A model generated the notes under the pieces. That model saw nothing but the letters and a program-made list of their open reading frames with translations, searched no databases and was not told the origin of the DNA. Below, in pieces: positions 33,088-41,990 of a DNA stretch of 64,000 bases. This DNA is from Acidobacteriaceae bacterium (GTDB taxonomy: Bacteria > Acidobacteriota > Terriglobia > Terriglobales > Acidobacteriaceae), in assembly GCA_003165075.1 (NCBI GenBank), contig PLSM01000167.1, forward strand, positions 95,179-159,178, written 5' to 3'. Each line of letters opens with the position of its first letter. The stretch's first letter is position 1. A program made the position numbers and the translations under genes.

Positions 33088-34206
33088 CTACTCGAAAGTG
33101 AGCAAGACGATCTCGGAATGAGTGCCTACGCGCATGGGCGGACCCCAGCTTCCGGCCCCGCTGGATGTGTAGACCTGCATGCCGCCAAAATGCTGCAGGC
33201 CGTAAGTGAACTTGCCAAACGCGCGGCGCGTGATCCAACTGAAGGGGAAGACCTGGCCGCCGTGGGTGTGGCCGGAGAGTTGCAGACTCACTCCTGCTTG
33301 TTCGGCGATGGGCAGGCGGTGCGGGACATGGTTGAGCAGGATGCCGGCCGTGCCGTTCAGGTGCAGGCTCTGAAGAAAGTTTCGCAGGCGGATGGGGTCA
33401 TTGGAATGACCATAGGGCACACCCACAATCTGCAGGCCATCAACCACGGCGCGCTCGTTTTCAAGTATGTGGAAGCCGGCGCGACGGAGGGCCTCGGTGT
33501 AGTGGGAAGAGCCGCCGAACAGCTCATGGTTGCCAGGAACAAAGTAAATGCCCAGTGGTGGAGAAAGTTCGAAGAGGGGAGCGGCAATGACGTCGGGATT
33601 GGCATGCGTGCCGTCAAAGACGTCACCGGGCAGGAAAATAATGTCAGGATTGAGGCGGCTGACCATATCCGCGATGCGCCGGGCAAAGCGCACCCCGTTT
33701 ATATTGCCCAGATGCAGGTCGCTGGCAAGGAGAGCCGTTCGACCACGCCAGGACGGGGGCAGGTTCGCAAGCCGGATTGCCACGCGACGAACGCGCACCC
33801 AGCGGGCGTTCAAGATGCCGTAGATACTGGTCAGCACCGCCAAGCAGAGGAGAATCTCGGCAAGGTAGGGGCGGGCCTGCATGTGTGCCGTACCGGGAAG
33901 CAGGACGAGGAGCACAAAATCGGCCAGCCAGCCAAGGCAGGCAGCGTAGAAAAGAAAATTAAGCAGGCCCAGCCAGACACCGGCGATTTGATAGATGAGT
34001 GCGACCAGCCAATTTGAATAGCGAAAGCCGAGCAGCGCGGCCACCATAAAGCTGACCGACAGCAGGGCGAGCACGATGCGCAGATGGAGATCGGCGGCTG
34101 GACCGAGCGGCCACCAGAACTCGATCCAGGTGTAATAGAGGAGCCAGTGGGCAAGACATAGTAAGGACTGGACAACCAAGATGCCCAGGATAGGCCACGC
34201 TTTCAA
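33088..34206 (-). CDS. Membrane-anchored metallophosphoesterase
   Basis: LASDLHLGNINGVRFARRIADMVSRLNPDIIFLPGDVFDG, YFVPGNHE, LLNHVPH, LQLSGHTHGGQVFP. Confidence 0.93.
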   Translation of the reverse strand: MKAWPILGILVVQSLLCLAHWLLYYTWIEFWWPLGPAADLHLRIVLALLSVSFMVAALLGFRYSNWLVALIYQIAGVWLGLLNFLFYAACLGWLADFVLLVLLPGTAHMQARPYLAEILLCLAVLTSIYGILNARWVRVRRVAIRLANLPPSWRGRTALLASDLHLGNINGVRFARRIADMVSRLNPDIIFLPGDVFDGTHANPDVIAAPLFELSPPLGIYFVPGNHELFGGSSHYTEALRRAGFHILENERAVVDGLQIVGVPYGHSNDPIRLRNFLQSLHLNGTAGILLNHVPHRLPIAEQAGVSLQLSGHTHGGQVFPFSWITRRAFGKFTYGLQHFGGMQVYTSSGAGSWGPPMRVGTHSEIVLLTFE

Positions 34207-34293
34207 GGCAGAACTCCTTATCTAATTTTGGCATGAGCCGGGCCGGGTGGAGGCGGACAGGGCGGACCCGGAGCACGTGAAAGAATCACTTTT

Positions 34294-35526
34294 ATGGCAG
34301 GTTCGCAGGACGACAGGCTCGGCCTCTACATCTCGATTCCGTTTTGCCGCTCCAAGTGCACCTATTGCAACTTTGCGTCGGGAGTCTATCCGGCGAGCGA
34401 CCACGAGCGCTATGTGGACCGGGTCATCGAGGACATGGCAGCGGCAGGGGCGTGGGCTGCGGGAATGGGGGTGGGTCTGCCGCGGCGGGTGGATACAGTC
34501 TACCTGGGCGGCGGAACGCCCAGCCTGCTGGCGCCGGGACTGATTACGCGTTTGTTTGCAGCGCTGCGGGCGGAGTTTGTGTGGGAGCCGGACGCCGAGG
34601 TTACGGTGGAGTGCGCGCCGGGCCAACTGGGGGATGGCTCGTTGGAAGCGCTGGCGGCGCAGGGCGTTAACCGCGTGAGCCTGGGTGTGCAGTCGTTCAT
34701 CGACCGCGAGGCGCGGGTGAGCGGGCGGCTGCACACGCGGGCAGTGGTCATGGACGACCTGCGCCGGCTGCGCGCGGCCGGCATTACCAACCTGAACCTG
34801 GACCTGATTGCCGGGTTGGCAGGCCAGACCAGTGCTTCGTGGGAGGAATCGCTGGCGGTGCTGATCGACACGGGGGCGCCCCATGCCAGTGTCTACATGT
34901 TGGAGGTGGATGAGGATTCCCGGCTGGGGCGTGAGATGCTGGCCGGCGGCGCACGCTACCACGCCGGGCTGGTTCCCAGCGACGATGCGATTGCGGGGAT
35001 GTACGAGAGGGCAGTCGACCGGCTGGTCAGCGCCGGACTGCAGCAGTACGAAATCTCCAATTTTGGGCGTCGCGGCTTTCACTCCCGCCACAATCTGCGC
35101 TACTGGCAAAGGCGACCCTACCTGGGGCTGGGGCTGGATGCTTCGTCGATGCTGCGGGAAGCTGACGGGCCGGGGCCTGGCTACGTGTTGCGGGCGACGA
35201 CGACCGACGACCTGAAGGTGTATCTTGCGGGGCCGGAAACGGCGGAGACAGCGTGGCTTTCGCCCCAGCGGCAGCATGAAGAGGCGTGGTTCCTAGGACT
35301 AAGGCTGAATGCGGGGGTGCAGCCGGCGGGGCTGCGGCAGGAGTTTGGTCCGGAGCCGGTGGCGCGGGCAATGGAGACGGTTGGGCGGCTGGCGGAGAGC
35401 GGCCTGCTGACTTCAGACGGCGAAACTGTGCGGTTGACTGCGCGAGGGAGACTGCTCTCGAACGACGTGTTCCAGGAGTTTCTGGAGACCGCCGCAGAAG
35501 AGAGCGAAGTGGGGCCTGGGGCTTAG
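34294..35526 (+). CDS. hemW: Radical SAM haem chaperone HemW
   Basis: LGLYISIPFCRSKCTYCNFASGVYP; VDTVYLGGGTPSLL; VNRVSLGVQSF. Confidence 0.92.
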   Translation: MAGSQDDRLGLYISIPFCRSKCTYCNFASGVYPASDHERYVDRVIEDMAAAGAWAAGMGVGLPRRVDTVYLGGGTPSLLAPGLITRLFAALRAEFVWEPDAEVTVECAPGQLGDGSLEALAAQGVNRVSLGVQSFIDREARVSGRLHTRAVVMDDLRRLRAAGITNLNLDLIAGLAGQTSASWEESLAVLIDTGAPHASVYMLEVDEDSRLGREMLAGGARYHAGLVPSDDAIAGMYERAVDRLVSAGLQQYEISNFGRRGFHSRHNLRYWQRRPYLGLGLDASSMLREADGPGPGYVLRATTTDDLKVYLAGPETAETAWLSPQRQHEEAWFLGLRLNAGVQPAGLRQEFGPEPVARAMETVGRLAESGLLTSDGETVRLTARGRLLSNDVFQEFLETAAEESEVGPGA

Positions 35527-35595
35527 GGTTCGTGGACACCCTCTCTTGCGGCAGTAAGAAGTCGTGAGGATTGGGCTCTCAGGATCGAACACCAG

Positions 35596-36609
35596 CTACC
35601 AGGCCAGTAATTCGTCGCCCGAACCGGCAGACAGGAAGGCGACCGGGGCGGCCTGGGTTTGGGGGTCGTCGCCGAAGCACTGGATGGAGTCCGGGCCGGT
35701 GTCTTTTGCCGCTTGCAAGGCCTGTTCGGCTTCGCGGAGAACCACCACCGGGGAGCGGCCTTCGCTGGACGCGATGCCGAAACAGGCCGAGAGGCGAATG
35801 GCGGCGCCTTCCAAGTGGAACGGCAGGGCAAAAACATCCACGCGCAACCGTTCGGCCAACATCATGGCGTTCATGGCTGCGCAACCGGGCAGAATCAATA
35901 GGAACTCGTCCTTGCCGGTTCGGCCGAACAGGTCGTAGCTGCGCAGCAGGCGGGCGGTGCGTTCCACCACCTGGCAGAGCAGGTCGTCGCAGGCATCCGT
36001 GCCCAGGCGCGAGTTCCAGTGTCCGAAGTCGTCGATGTCGAAGAGGATCAGACACAGGGAGGTCTTCATTCGCTGTACCCGGTCGGTTTCGCGGAAGAGC
36101 ATGGCGAGCAGTGTGGCGCGGTTGTAGACCGCGGTGAGCGGGTCCATCTGCGCATTCAGCGCGGCGGCCTCGCGCAGTTGATCGAGTTCCCGCATGCGGT
36201 GGTGGGTGCGCAAAACCATGTCGAGGCGCAGCCGCCAGCAGGGCGAGTCGATGGCGCGGGGGATCAGGTCGTCAATCACGCCTTCGGCGAGCCGGTCTCT
36301 CCATTCGGGAGTCACGGTATCCGAAATCAGGACAATGGGGAAGCGGTGGCCGCCTGCCGAGGCGCGCACTGCCGCCAGAAGCTGCTCCACACTCATGCCG
36401 GGCTGGGCGGCTGCCAGGTTCACATCGAGCAGGACCAGGCTGGGCGGATGGGGAGCGGTGATGGCCGTGAGCGCGGTTTCGGGGGAGAGGACGATCTCCA
36501 CATGCGCCCCGGAGGCGGTGAGCACCGGCTCCACAGCTTCAAGAAGAGCAGGTTCTTGCGAAGCGAGCAGGAAGGTAGGTTGGGTGGCGAGCAACTTCGA
36601 GGTCTCCAT
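35596..36609 (-). CDS. Response-regulator-like protein with GGDEF-family domain (GKDEF variant)
   Basis: N-terminal receiver-like region; DPLTAVYNRATLLAML, LFDIDDFGHWNSRLG, LFGRTGKDEFLLILPG. Confidence 0.86.
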   Translation of the reverse strand: METSKLLATQPTFLLASQEPALLEAVEPVLTASGAHVEIVLSPETALTAITAPHPPSLVLLDVNLAAAQPGMSVEQLLAAVRASAGGHRFPIVLISDTVTPEWRDRLAEGVIDDLIPRAIDSPCWRLRLDMVLRTHHRMRELDQLREAAALNAQMDPLTAVYNRATLLAMLFRETDRVQRMKTSLCLILFDIDDFGHWNSRLGTDACDDLLCQVVERTARLLRSYDLFGRTGKDEFLLILPGCAAMNAMMLAERLRVDVFALPFHLEGAAIRLSACFGIASSEGRSPVVVLREAEQALQAAKDTGPDSIQCFGDDPQTQAAPVAFLSAGSGDELLAW

Positions 36610-36711
36610 AGAAGATGCATCGGCGATGATTAGAAAATATTCAGACAGGGCGAAGAGAATCTTGTGCCGCTGGAATGACCTTTGATGCGCAGTTTGCGCA
36701 CCAATGTCATT

Positions 36712-36812
36712 AGAGCGTTCTTTGGCTTGACTGGCTACAGCCTAGATAGGCATCTGTGGTCTCCCATCCTTGCGGCAAAGACAAATACGCCGCAAGGATG
36801 GGGCTCCCATAT
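36712..36812. repeat. Hairpin intergenic repeat, copy H3 (14-bp perfect stem)
   Basis: AGAGCGTTCTTTGGCTTGACTGGCTACAGCC module, then CCCATCCTTGCGGC (36763-36776)-AAAGACAAATAC-GCCGCAAGGATGGG (36789-36802) and GCTCCCATAT. Confidence 0.88.
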
Positions 36813-36850
36813 CGGTACTAGATCATGGGGTCACGGATGTAAATGGGCGA

Positions 36851-37723
36851 TCAGTCGACGAAGTCCACTTGCGGAGCGATGGGGATGATGCCGCGCTCGT
36901 GGCCCAGTTGCAAGAGTTTGAGGATGGCCTGGCGGCCGTCCTCACCGTAGTCCAGGGTGCGGTTGTTCACGTACATGCTGACAAACCGGCTGGCCAGCGA
37001 GGTGTCCAGATCGCGGGCAAACTGCATGGCGTACTCCAGTGCCTGCTCTCGGTGATCGAGGGCGTATTGGATGCTGTCGCGCAGGGCTTTGGAGATGATC
37101 TTGTGAGATTCAGCGCCGAGGGAGCGGCGGATGGCGTTGCCGCCGAGGGGCAGCACCAGGCCGGTGGTTTCGCGCCACCAGATGCCCAGGTCCAGCACCC
37201 GATAGAGCCCGCTGGTGGAGTAAGTGAGCTGGCCTTCGTGGATGATGAGGCCGGCGTCGTACTTGCCAGCCAGAACGGCCGGGATGATCTGGTCGAAGGG
37301 CACGGTCTCGGTCTCGATCTCCGGATTGAAGATCTTGAGGGTCAGATACGCGGTGGTCAGGGTGCCCGGTACGGCGACGCGGATGCGGCTCAGATCCTGA
37401 TGGGTGAGGGGACGGAGGGATACAACCATCGGCCCGTAGCCCTCGCCCACGCTGCCGCCGCAACCCATCAGCGTGTAGTTGTTCTGCAGATACGGATAGG
37501 CATGGAAACTGATGGCAGTGACGTCGAAAAAGGCCTCGTCCTGGGCGCGGCGGTTCAGGGTTTCGATGTCGGAAAGCGTGTGGGAGAACCGGTAACCGGG
37601 GACGCGTACCTTGTTGGTGGCCAGACCGTAAAACATGAAGGCATCGTCGGAGTCGGGACTGTGCGCTATGGAAATGTCGGTGATTGCCTGTGTGCTGGCC
37701 ACTTCAGATTCGATATTGGTCAC
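36851..37723 (-). CDS. mqnD: MqnA/MqnD-family protein, probably 1,4-dihydroxy-6-naphthoate synthase
   Basis: DISIAHSPDSDDAFMFYGLATNKV; DVTAISFHAYPYLQNNYTLMGCGGSVGEGYGPMVVS; DAGLIIHEGQLTYSTSGL. Confidence 0.85.
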   Translation of the reverse strand: MTNIESEVASTQAITDISIAHSPDSDDAFMFYGLATNKVRVPGYRFSHTLSDIETLNRRAQDEAFFDVTAISFHAYPYLQNNYTLMGCGGSVGEGYGPMVVSLRPLTHQDLSRIRVAVPGTLTTAYLTLKIFNPEIETETVPFDQIIPAVLAGKYDAGLIIHEGQLTYSTSGLYRVLDLGIWWRETTGLVLPLGGNAIRRSLGAESHKIISKALRDSIQYALDHREQALEYAMQFARDLDTSLASRFVSMYVNNRTLDYGEDGRQAILKLLQLGHERGIIPIAPQVDFVD

Positions 37724-37774
37724 TGGTACAAACGTCCTTTCGACAAAGAGACTGCAATTCCATTTTTGATGCGG

Positions 37775-38368
37775 TTACGGGGTACGGCGACGCAGGCGAT
37801 CCCAGGTGGCGGCGAGTGCAGCAGCACCGGCAACCTTGAGCGCGTCGCCGGGCAGGAAGGGGAGCACGGCGAGCGTGCACACGGTTCGCAGCTGGGCATG
37901 AGTGAGTGCGGCCAGCCAAAGAGCGCCGGCGAGGAGAATGGCAAGATTGCCCAGCGCGGCGCTGGCCAGGGCCCAGCTGAATCCGCGGCTACTGCGCCGC
38001 CAGAGGAACGAGATGAGAGCCGCGGCGGCGGGGTAGGCCATCAGGTAGCCGCCGGTGGGGCCCAGCAGATGGGCCAGGCCTGCGGTAGTGGTGAGGCCGG
38101 GCGCAAAGACGGGCAGGCCCAGTGCGCCTTCGGCCAGGTAGGCGCCGAGCGTGGCCGCGGCCAGGCGCGGGGAGAGCAAGAGTCCCAGGAGCAGCACCGC
38201 AAAGGGCTGCAGGGTCAGAGGCACGGGGGTGAACCAAAGCGGCAGAGCCATACGGGCGCAGATGGCCACCAACGCGGAGCCCGCAAGCACAACTCCAGCG
38301 GGGCGCAGCCAAGAGACTGCGCGGAGAGCGGCCCATGGGGCCAAGGATGAAGATATCTCCTGGTTCAC
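37775..38368 (-). CDS. bioY: Biotin transporter BioY
   Basis: MALPLWFTPVPLTLQPFAVLLLGLLLSPRLAAATLGAYLAEGALGLPVFAPG...LGPTGGYLMAYP; start assigned at VNQEISSS (GTG). Confidence 0.9.
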   Translation of the reverse strand: MNQEISSSLAPWAALRAVSWLRPAGVVLAGSALVAICARMALPLWFTPVPLTLQPFAVLLLGLLLSPRLAAATLGAYLAEGALGLPVFAPGLTTTAGLAHLLGPTGGYLMAYPAAAALISFLWRRSSRGFSWALASAALGNLAILLAGALWLAALTHAQLRTVCTLAVLPFLPGDALKVAGAAALAATWDRLRRRTP

Positions 38369-38625
38369 GTTGCGTTCCCCGACGTGCTGGTTACAGGTCA
38401 ATTTCCTTGCTTCTTTCGAGGACTGGACCGGCCTCGGCTGGCGGTTGCCGGCGGCGCCTGGCGCGATGGAGCCAGATATGGCGTGCCACTCCCGCTGCCG
38501 CGAGAAGCAGCCCCCCAAGCGAGACGAGAAGGGCAATGAGTAGCCAGCGCATCACAGCAAACTAGGTAAGAATATCAGACGGGCTCGGACCTGGCCCTGG
38601 ATGCAGAAAGAAGTCCGGCTCCCGT

Positions 38626-38958
38626 CTAGGGTGTGCGAAGGCTCGAATGCAGCCATTGCAGGTAGGCGGCGTTTGCCGACTCCACGGATAGCACCAGGAA
38701 CTCCGGGGTTTGGTAGTGGTGGAGGTCGAGGAGCCGGATTTCAAGAGCCGCAATCTGCTCGGAGCCGGTTTTCAGCAGCAGCAGGGCCTCTGGAGTGGAC
38801 TCCATCTTGTCTTGCCAGTGGTAGATGCTCTGGACCGAGGGGAACACGGTGGCGCAGGCGACCAGTCTCTCTTCAACGAGGATGTTTCCGATGCGGCTGG
38901 CTTCCTCGATATTGTTGATGGTGGTAAGGACAATGCGGGCCGCGGGGTATTTCTCGGG
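38626..38958 (-). CDS. cutA: Divalent cation tolerance protein CutA
   Basis: IVLTTINNIEEASRIGNILVEERLVACATVFPSVQSIYHWQDKMESTPEALLLLKT. Confidence 0.94.
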   Translation of the reverse strand, partial: PEKYPAARIVLTTINNIEEASRIGNILVEERLVACATVFPSVQSIYHWQDKMESTPEALLLLKTGSEQIAALEIRLLDLHHYQTPEFLVLSVESANAAYLQWLHSSLRTP

Positions 38959-39101
38959 CATACGGCTCCTCCTTTGCCAGTGTACGAGGGCCTGTGAAAG
39001 GCGCAGCATGATTTTTTGCATTCCGAACCATGCTTGCCGAGTTGGGCCCGGTGAGTCAGTATGTACCTTGCGGCCGGGTACGCCGGTGCGGGAGGTGAAC
39101 G

Positions 39102-40508
39102 ATGAGCGCAGTGATCAAATTTGGCACTTCGGGATGGAGAGCCATTCTGGCCGACGAGTTTACTTTGGCCAATATCCGGCTGGCGGTGGCGGGTGTTGCT
39201 GCCTATGTGAAGACGCAACCGGAGCCGCATCGCGTGCTGGTAGGCCGCGATCCACGCTTTCTGGGGGAGAGTTTTGTTGCTGAAGCAGCGCGTGTACTGG
39301 CCGGCGCCGGAGTCACTCCCATCGTGATTCCCGAAGCAGCACCTACGCCAGCCATTGCCTATGCTGTTCATACGTTGAAAACTTCAGGGGCTATCAATTT
39401 CACCGCGTCGCACAATCCGCCAGAGTACAACGGGATCAAGTTTTCTACCCACGACGGCGCACCTGCGCTGCCGGAGGTGACCAAACAGATTGAAGCTGCA
39501 ATTGGAGGACTTGGAGACGGCGGCAGCATTCCCCAGGCAAACGCACCGGCGGGCGGGTTTGAGACCACGGACGTGAAGCCGGCGTTTCTGAAGCGCCTGG
39601 CCGAGTTGGTGGACCTGAAGGCGATCGCCAAGTCGGGAATCAAAGTGGTCTACGATCCGTTCTGGGGCGCGGGCCGCGGGTATAGTACCGATCTGCTGCG
39701 GGAAGCCGGGGTCAGTGTCGAATCGGTGCATGACTACCGCGACGTCCTGTTCGGCGGCCATGCGCCGGAGCCGGACGACCATCTGCTGGGCGACGCCAAG
39801 GCGAAGATGAAGGAGATTGGCGCGCAGATCGGCATTGCCACAGACGGCGACGCCGACCGTTTCGGCATAGTGGACGAGGACGGGACGTTTATCCAACCGA
39901 ATTACATTATTGCCCTGCTCTTCGACTACCTGGTGGAGACGCGTGGCTGGAAGAATGGGGTGGCCAAGAGTGTGGCGACGACCAACCTGGTCAATGCATT
40001 GGCGGAACATCACAAAGTACCTCTTTACGAGACGCCGGTGGGCTTCAAGTACATTGGCGAGCTGATTATCGCCGACAAGATTGCCATCGGCGGCGAGGAG
40101 TCGGCAGGGCTGACGATTCGAGGCCACGTTCCTGAGAAGGATGGGGTGATTGCCGGGCTGCTGGTAGCGGAGATGGTGGCTACGCGCGGCAAGAGCCTGG
40201 GTGTGCAATTACGGGAGTTGTTTGCCAAGGTTGGTTCCTTCTATCCTGTTCGCGAGAACTTCCGCTTGACCCAGGAGCGCAAGACCGCATTCACTGAGAA
40301 ATTGAAGACCGATCCCACCGAACTGAGCGGCCGCAAGGTGACGGGTGTGGTGCGCACCGACGGGCTCAAGCTGATTCTGGAAGATGGCTCGTGGGTTTGC
40401 TACCGCCTCTCGGGGACCGAGCCGGTGGTGCGGGCGTATACGGAAGCACGCAACGAGCAGGACATGGAAGCACTGAGCGCGGCGGCTAAAAAGTTTGTTC
40501 TGTCGTAA
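39102..40508 (+). CDS. Phosphoglucomutase/phosphomannomutase family protein
   Basis: KFGTSGWRAILADEFT, GAINFTASHNPPEYNGIKF, GIATDGDADRFGIVDEDG, GGEESAGLTIRGHVPEKDG. Confidence 0.95.
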   Translation: MSAVIKFGTSGWRAILADEFTLANIRLAVAGVAAYVKTQPEPHRVLVGRDPRFLGESFVAEAARVLAGAGVTPIVIPEAAPTPAIAYAVHTLKTSGAINFTASHNPPEYNGIKFSTHDGAPALPEVTKQIEAAIGGLGDGGSIPQANAPAGGFETTDVKPAFLKRLAELVDLKAIAKSGIKVVYDPFWGAGRGYSTDLLREAGVSVESVHDYRDVLFGGHAPEPDDHLLGDAKAKMKEIGAQIGIATDGDADRFGIVDEDGTFIQPNYIIALLFDYLVETRGWKNGVAKSVATTNLVNALAEHHKVPLYETPVGFKYIGELIIADKIAIGGEESAGLTIRGHVPEKDGVIAGLLVAEMVATRGKSLGVQLRELFAKVGSFYPVRENFRLTQERKTAFTEKLKTDPTELSGRKVTGVVRTDGLKLILEDGSWVCYRLSGTEPVVRAYTEARNEQDMEALSAAAKKFVLS

Positions 40509-40524
40509 CGCCGATCGAGGTTAA

Positions 40525-40929
40525 ATGCAGGACGAGAAGGATCAAACCGGGATGGGTGTTGCACAGGCGCAGCCAGTCGCACTGCGCAAGCGGATGCTGG
40601 AGTGGGCGCAACGCGCGTGGCGACCCGCGGGCACTCTGGTGGCTGTGTCCCTGGCGCTGCTTTTCGGATGGAGCGTGGTCAACGGCAAGCACGGGCTTTC
40701 GGCCTGGCACCAACAACACACCCAGGACCAGCAGCTACGCCAGGAAATCGAGGAACTGCAGCAAGAAAACGCCCACTTGCGCGATCACATCGAGCGGCTC
40801 AAGTCAGACCCCGACGCCATTGAGCATGAGGCGCGCGAGAAGCTGCACTATGCCCGGCCCGGTGAGGTAATCTACACGCTGCCCGAACCCCCGCCGCAGG
40901 CTGCGCAACCGGCCAACGGCGGCAAATAA
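40525..40929 (+). CDS. FtsB/DivIC-like septum formation initiator
   Basis: TM segment followed by coiled coil QQLRQEIEELQQENAHLRDHIERLKSDPDAIEHEAREKLHYARPGEVIYTLPE. Confidence 0.85.
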   Translation: MQDEKDQTGMGVAQAQPVALRKRMLEWAQRAWRPAGTLVAVSLALLFGWSVVNGKHGLSAWHQQHTQDQQLRQEIEELQQENAHLRDHIERLKSDPDAIEHEAREKLHYARPGEVIYTLPEPPPQAAQPANGGK

Positions 40930-40990
40930 GCCGGCAATCTCTCCCTGTTCAAGACCAAGGCGCACCCTGCGTGCAGACGAGCGTTCTGGT

Positions 40991-41890
40991 TCAGACCGCG
41001 TTGCCGGTATCGCTAAACCACGCCACTCCGCCGCCGGCGAGCGGGGCTTTATCGTCGAGTTCCGCGATGCGCAACTGGATGTGCAACCCCTTCAACTCGT
41101 GTTCGGCCTGAGGCAGGAACAGGTGCGCGGAGCGCGAGATGCCGCCACCCAGCACCACCACATCGGGGGCGAAGGTGGTAAACAGGTCGCGGAGGGCCAC
41201 GCCGAGAACGCGCCCGAAGTCCGCAAAGACCTCTTTGGCCGCGTCGTCGCCGGCTGCACCCGCCGCGATCGTCGCCACATCACGCTCGTGGCCGGTGCGT
41301 TCCAGGTAGTCCTTCTGAATGGCCCTAGTGGAAATCAAATCCTCGACGATTCCGCCCTGGTAGGGCACGTTCCATATCTCTCCGCCGGGCGGAACGCCGG
41401 GACCTGCTGTGACCACATGGCCGTACACGGCAAAGCCTGAACCGACGCCGGTTCCCAGAGTGATGGCGACAACGCGCGGAATGCCACGGGCCGCTCCGGC
41501 CCCGACCTCGCCCAACAGGTAAGCGGCGGCATCGTTGAGGAATCGTACCTGATCCGGTTGCCAACCGAAGCGCCCGGCCAGCGCCGCGCGCAGGTCCACG
41601 CCATACAAATAGGGCATCTTGTGCTTCATCCAACTGACCCCGGCGGAGTAGTCGAAGGGACCGGGCATGGCCAATTCGGCACCGAGCACACCGGCCACGC
41701 CAGAGGCGGCCTGGGTTCCGGCAGAGTGGAGAACATCGACGAAGGCATCGCTGGACTCGCGCTCCGGGTGGCGCGCAGTGATCACTGGGCCAAGCCGGTA
41801 ATCGCCGGAGTAGCAAACAGCCGCGGATACATGGCTGCCGCCGACGTCATAGACAAGAACACACTTTTGCGGGTCGGATGTCACACACAC
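40991..41890 (-). CDS. ROK-family sugar kinase
   Basis: LVYDVGGSHVSAAVCYSGDY; FLNDAAAYLLGEVGAGAARG; VAITLGTGVGSGFAVYG; VVLGGGISRSAHLFLP. Confidence 0.86.
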   Translation of the reverse strand: MCVTSDPQKCVLVYDVGGSHVSAAVCYSGDYRLGPVITARHPERESSDAFVDVLHSAGTQAASGVAGVLGAELAMPGPFDYSAGVSWMKHKMPYLYGVDLRAALAGRFGWQPDQVRFLNDAAAYLLGEVGAGAARGIPRVVAITLGTGVGSGFAVYGHVVTAGPGVPPGGEIWNVPYQGGIVEDLISTRAIQKDYLERTGHERDVATIAAGAAGDDAAKEVFADFGRVLGVALRDLFTTFAPDVVVLGGGISRSAHLFLPQAEHELKGLHIQLRIAELDDKAPLAGGGVAWFSDTGNAV

Positions 41891-41990
41891 CTCACTTGGA
41901 TTGACCCGTCCATTCTAATCAAAGCGCCTGCGTGTTGTTCTGAGGGGCCGGGGTCGATCGCTGAAAGCCAACCAGTGTTTGGAAAGTGGC

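Noticed and set aside
36770-38350. 526-aa + strand ORF spanning two genes
   Set aside because: Antisense to mqnD-like and bioY; begins inside hairpin repeat H3.
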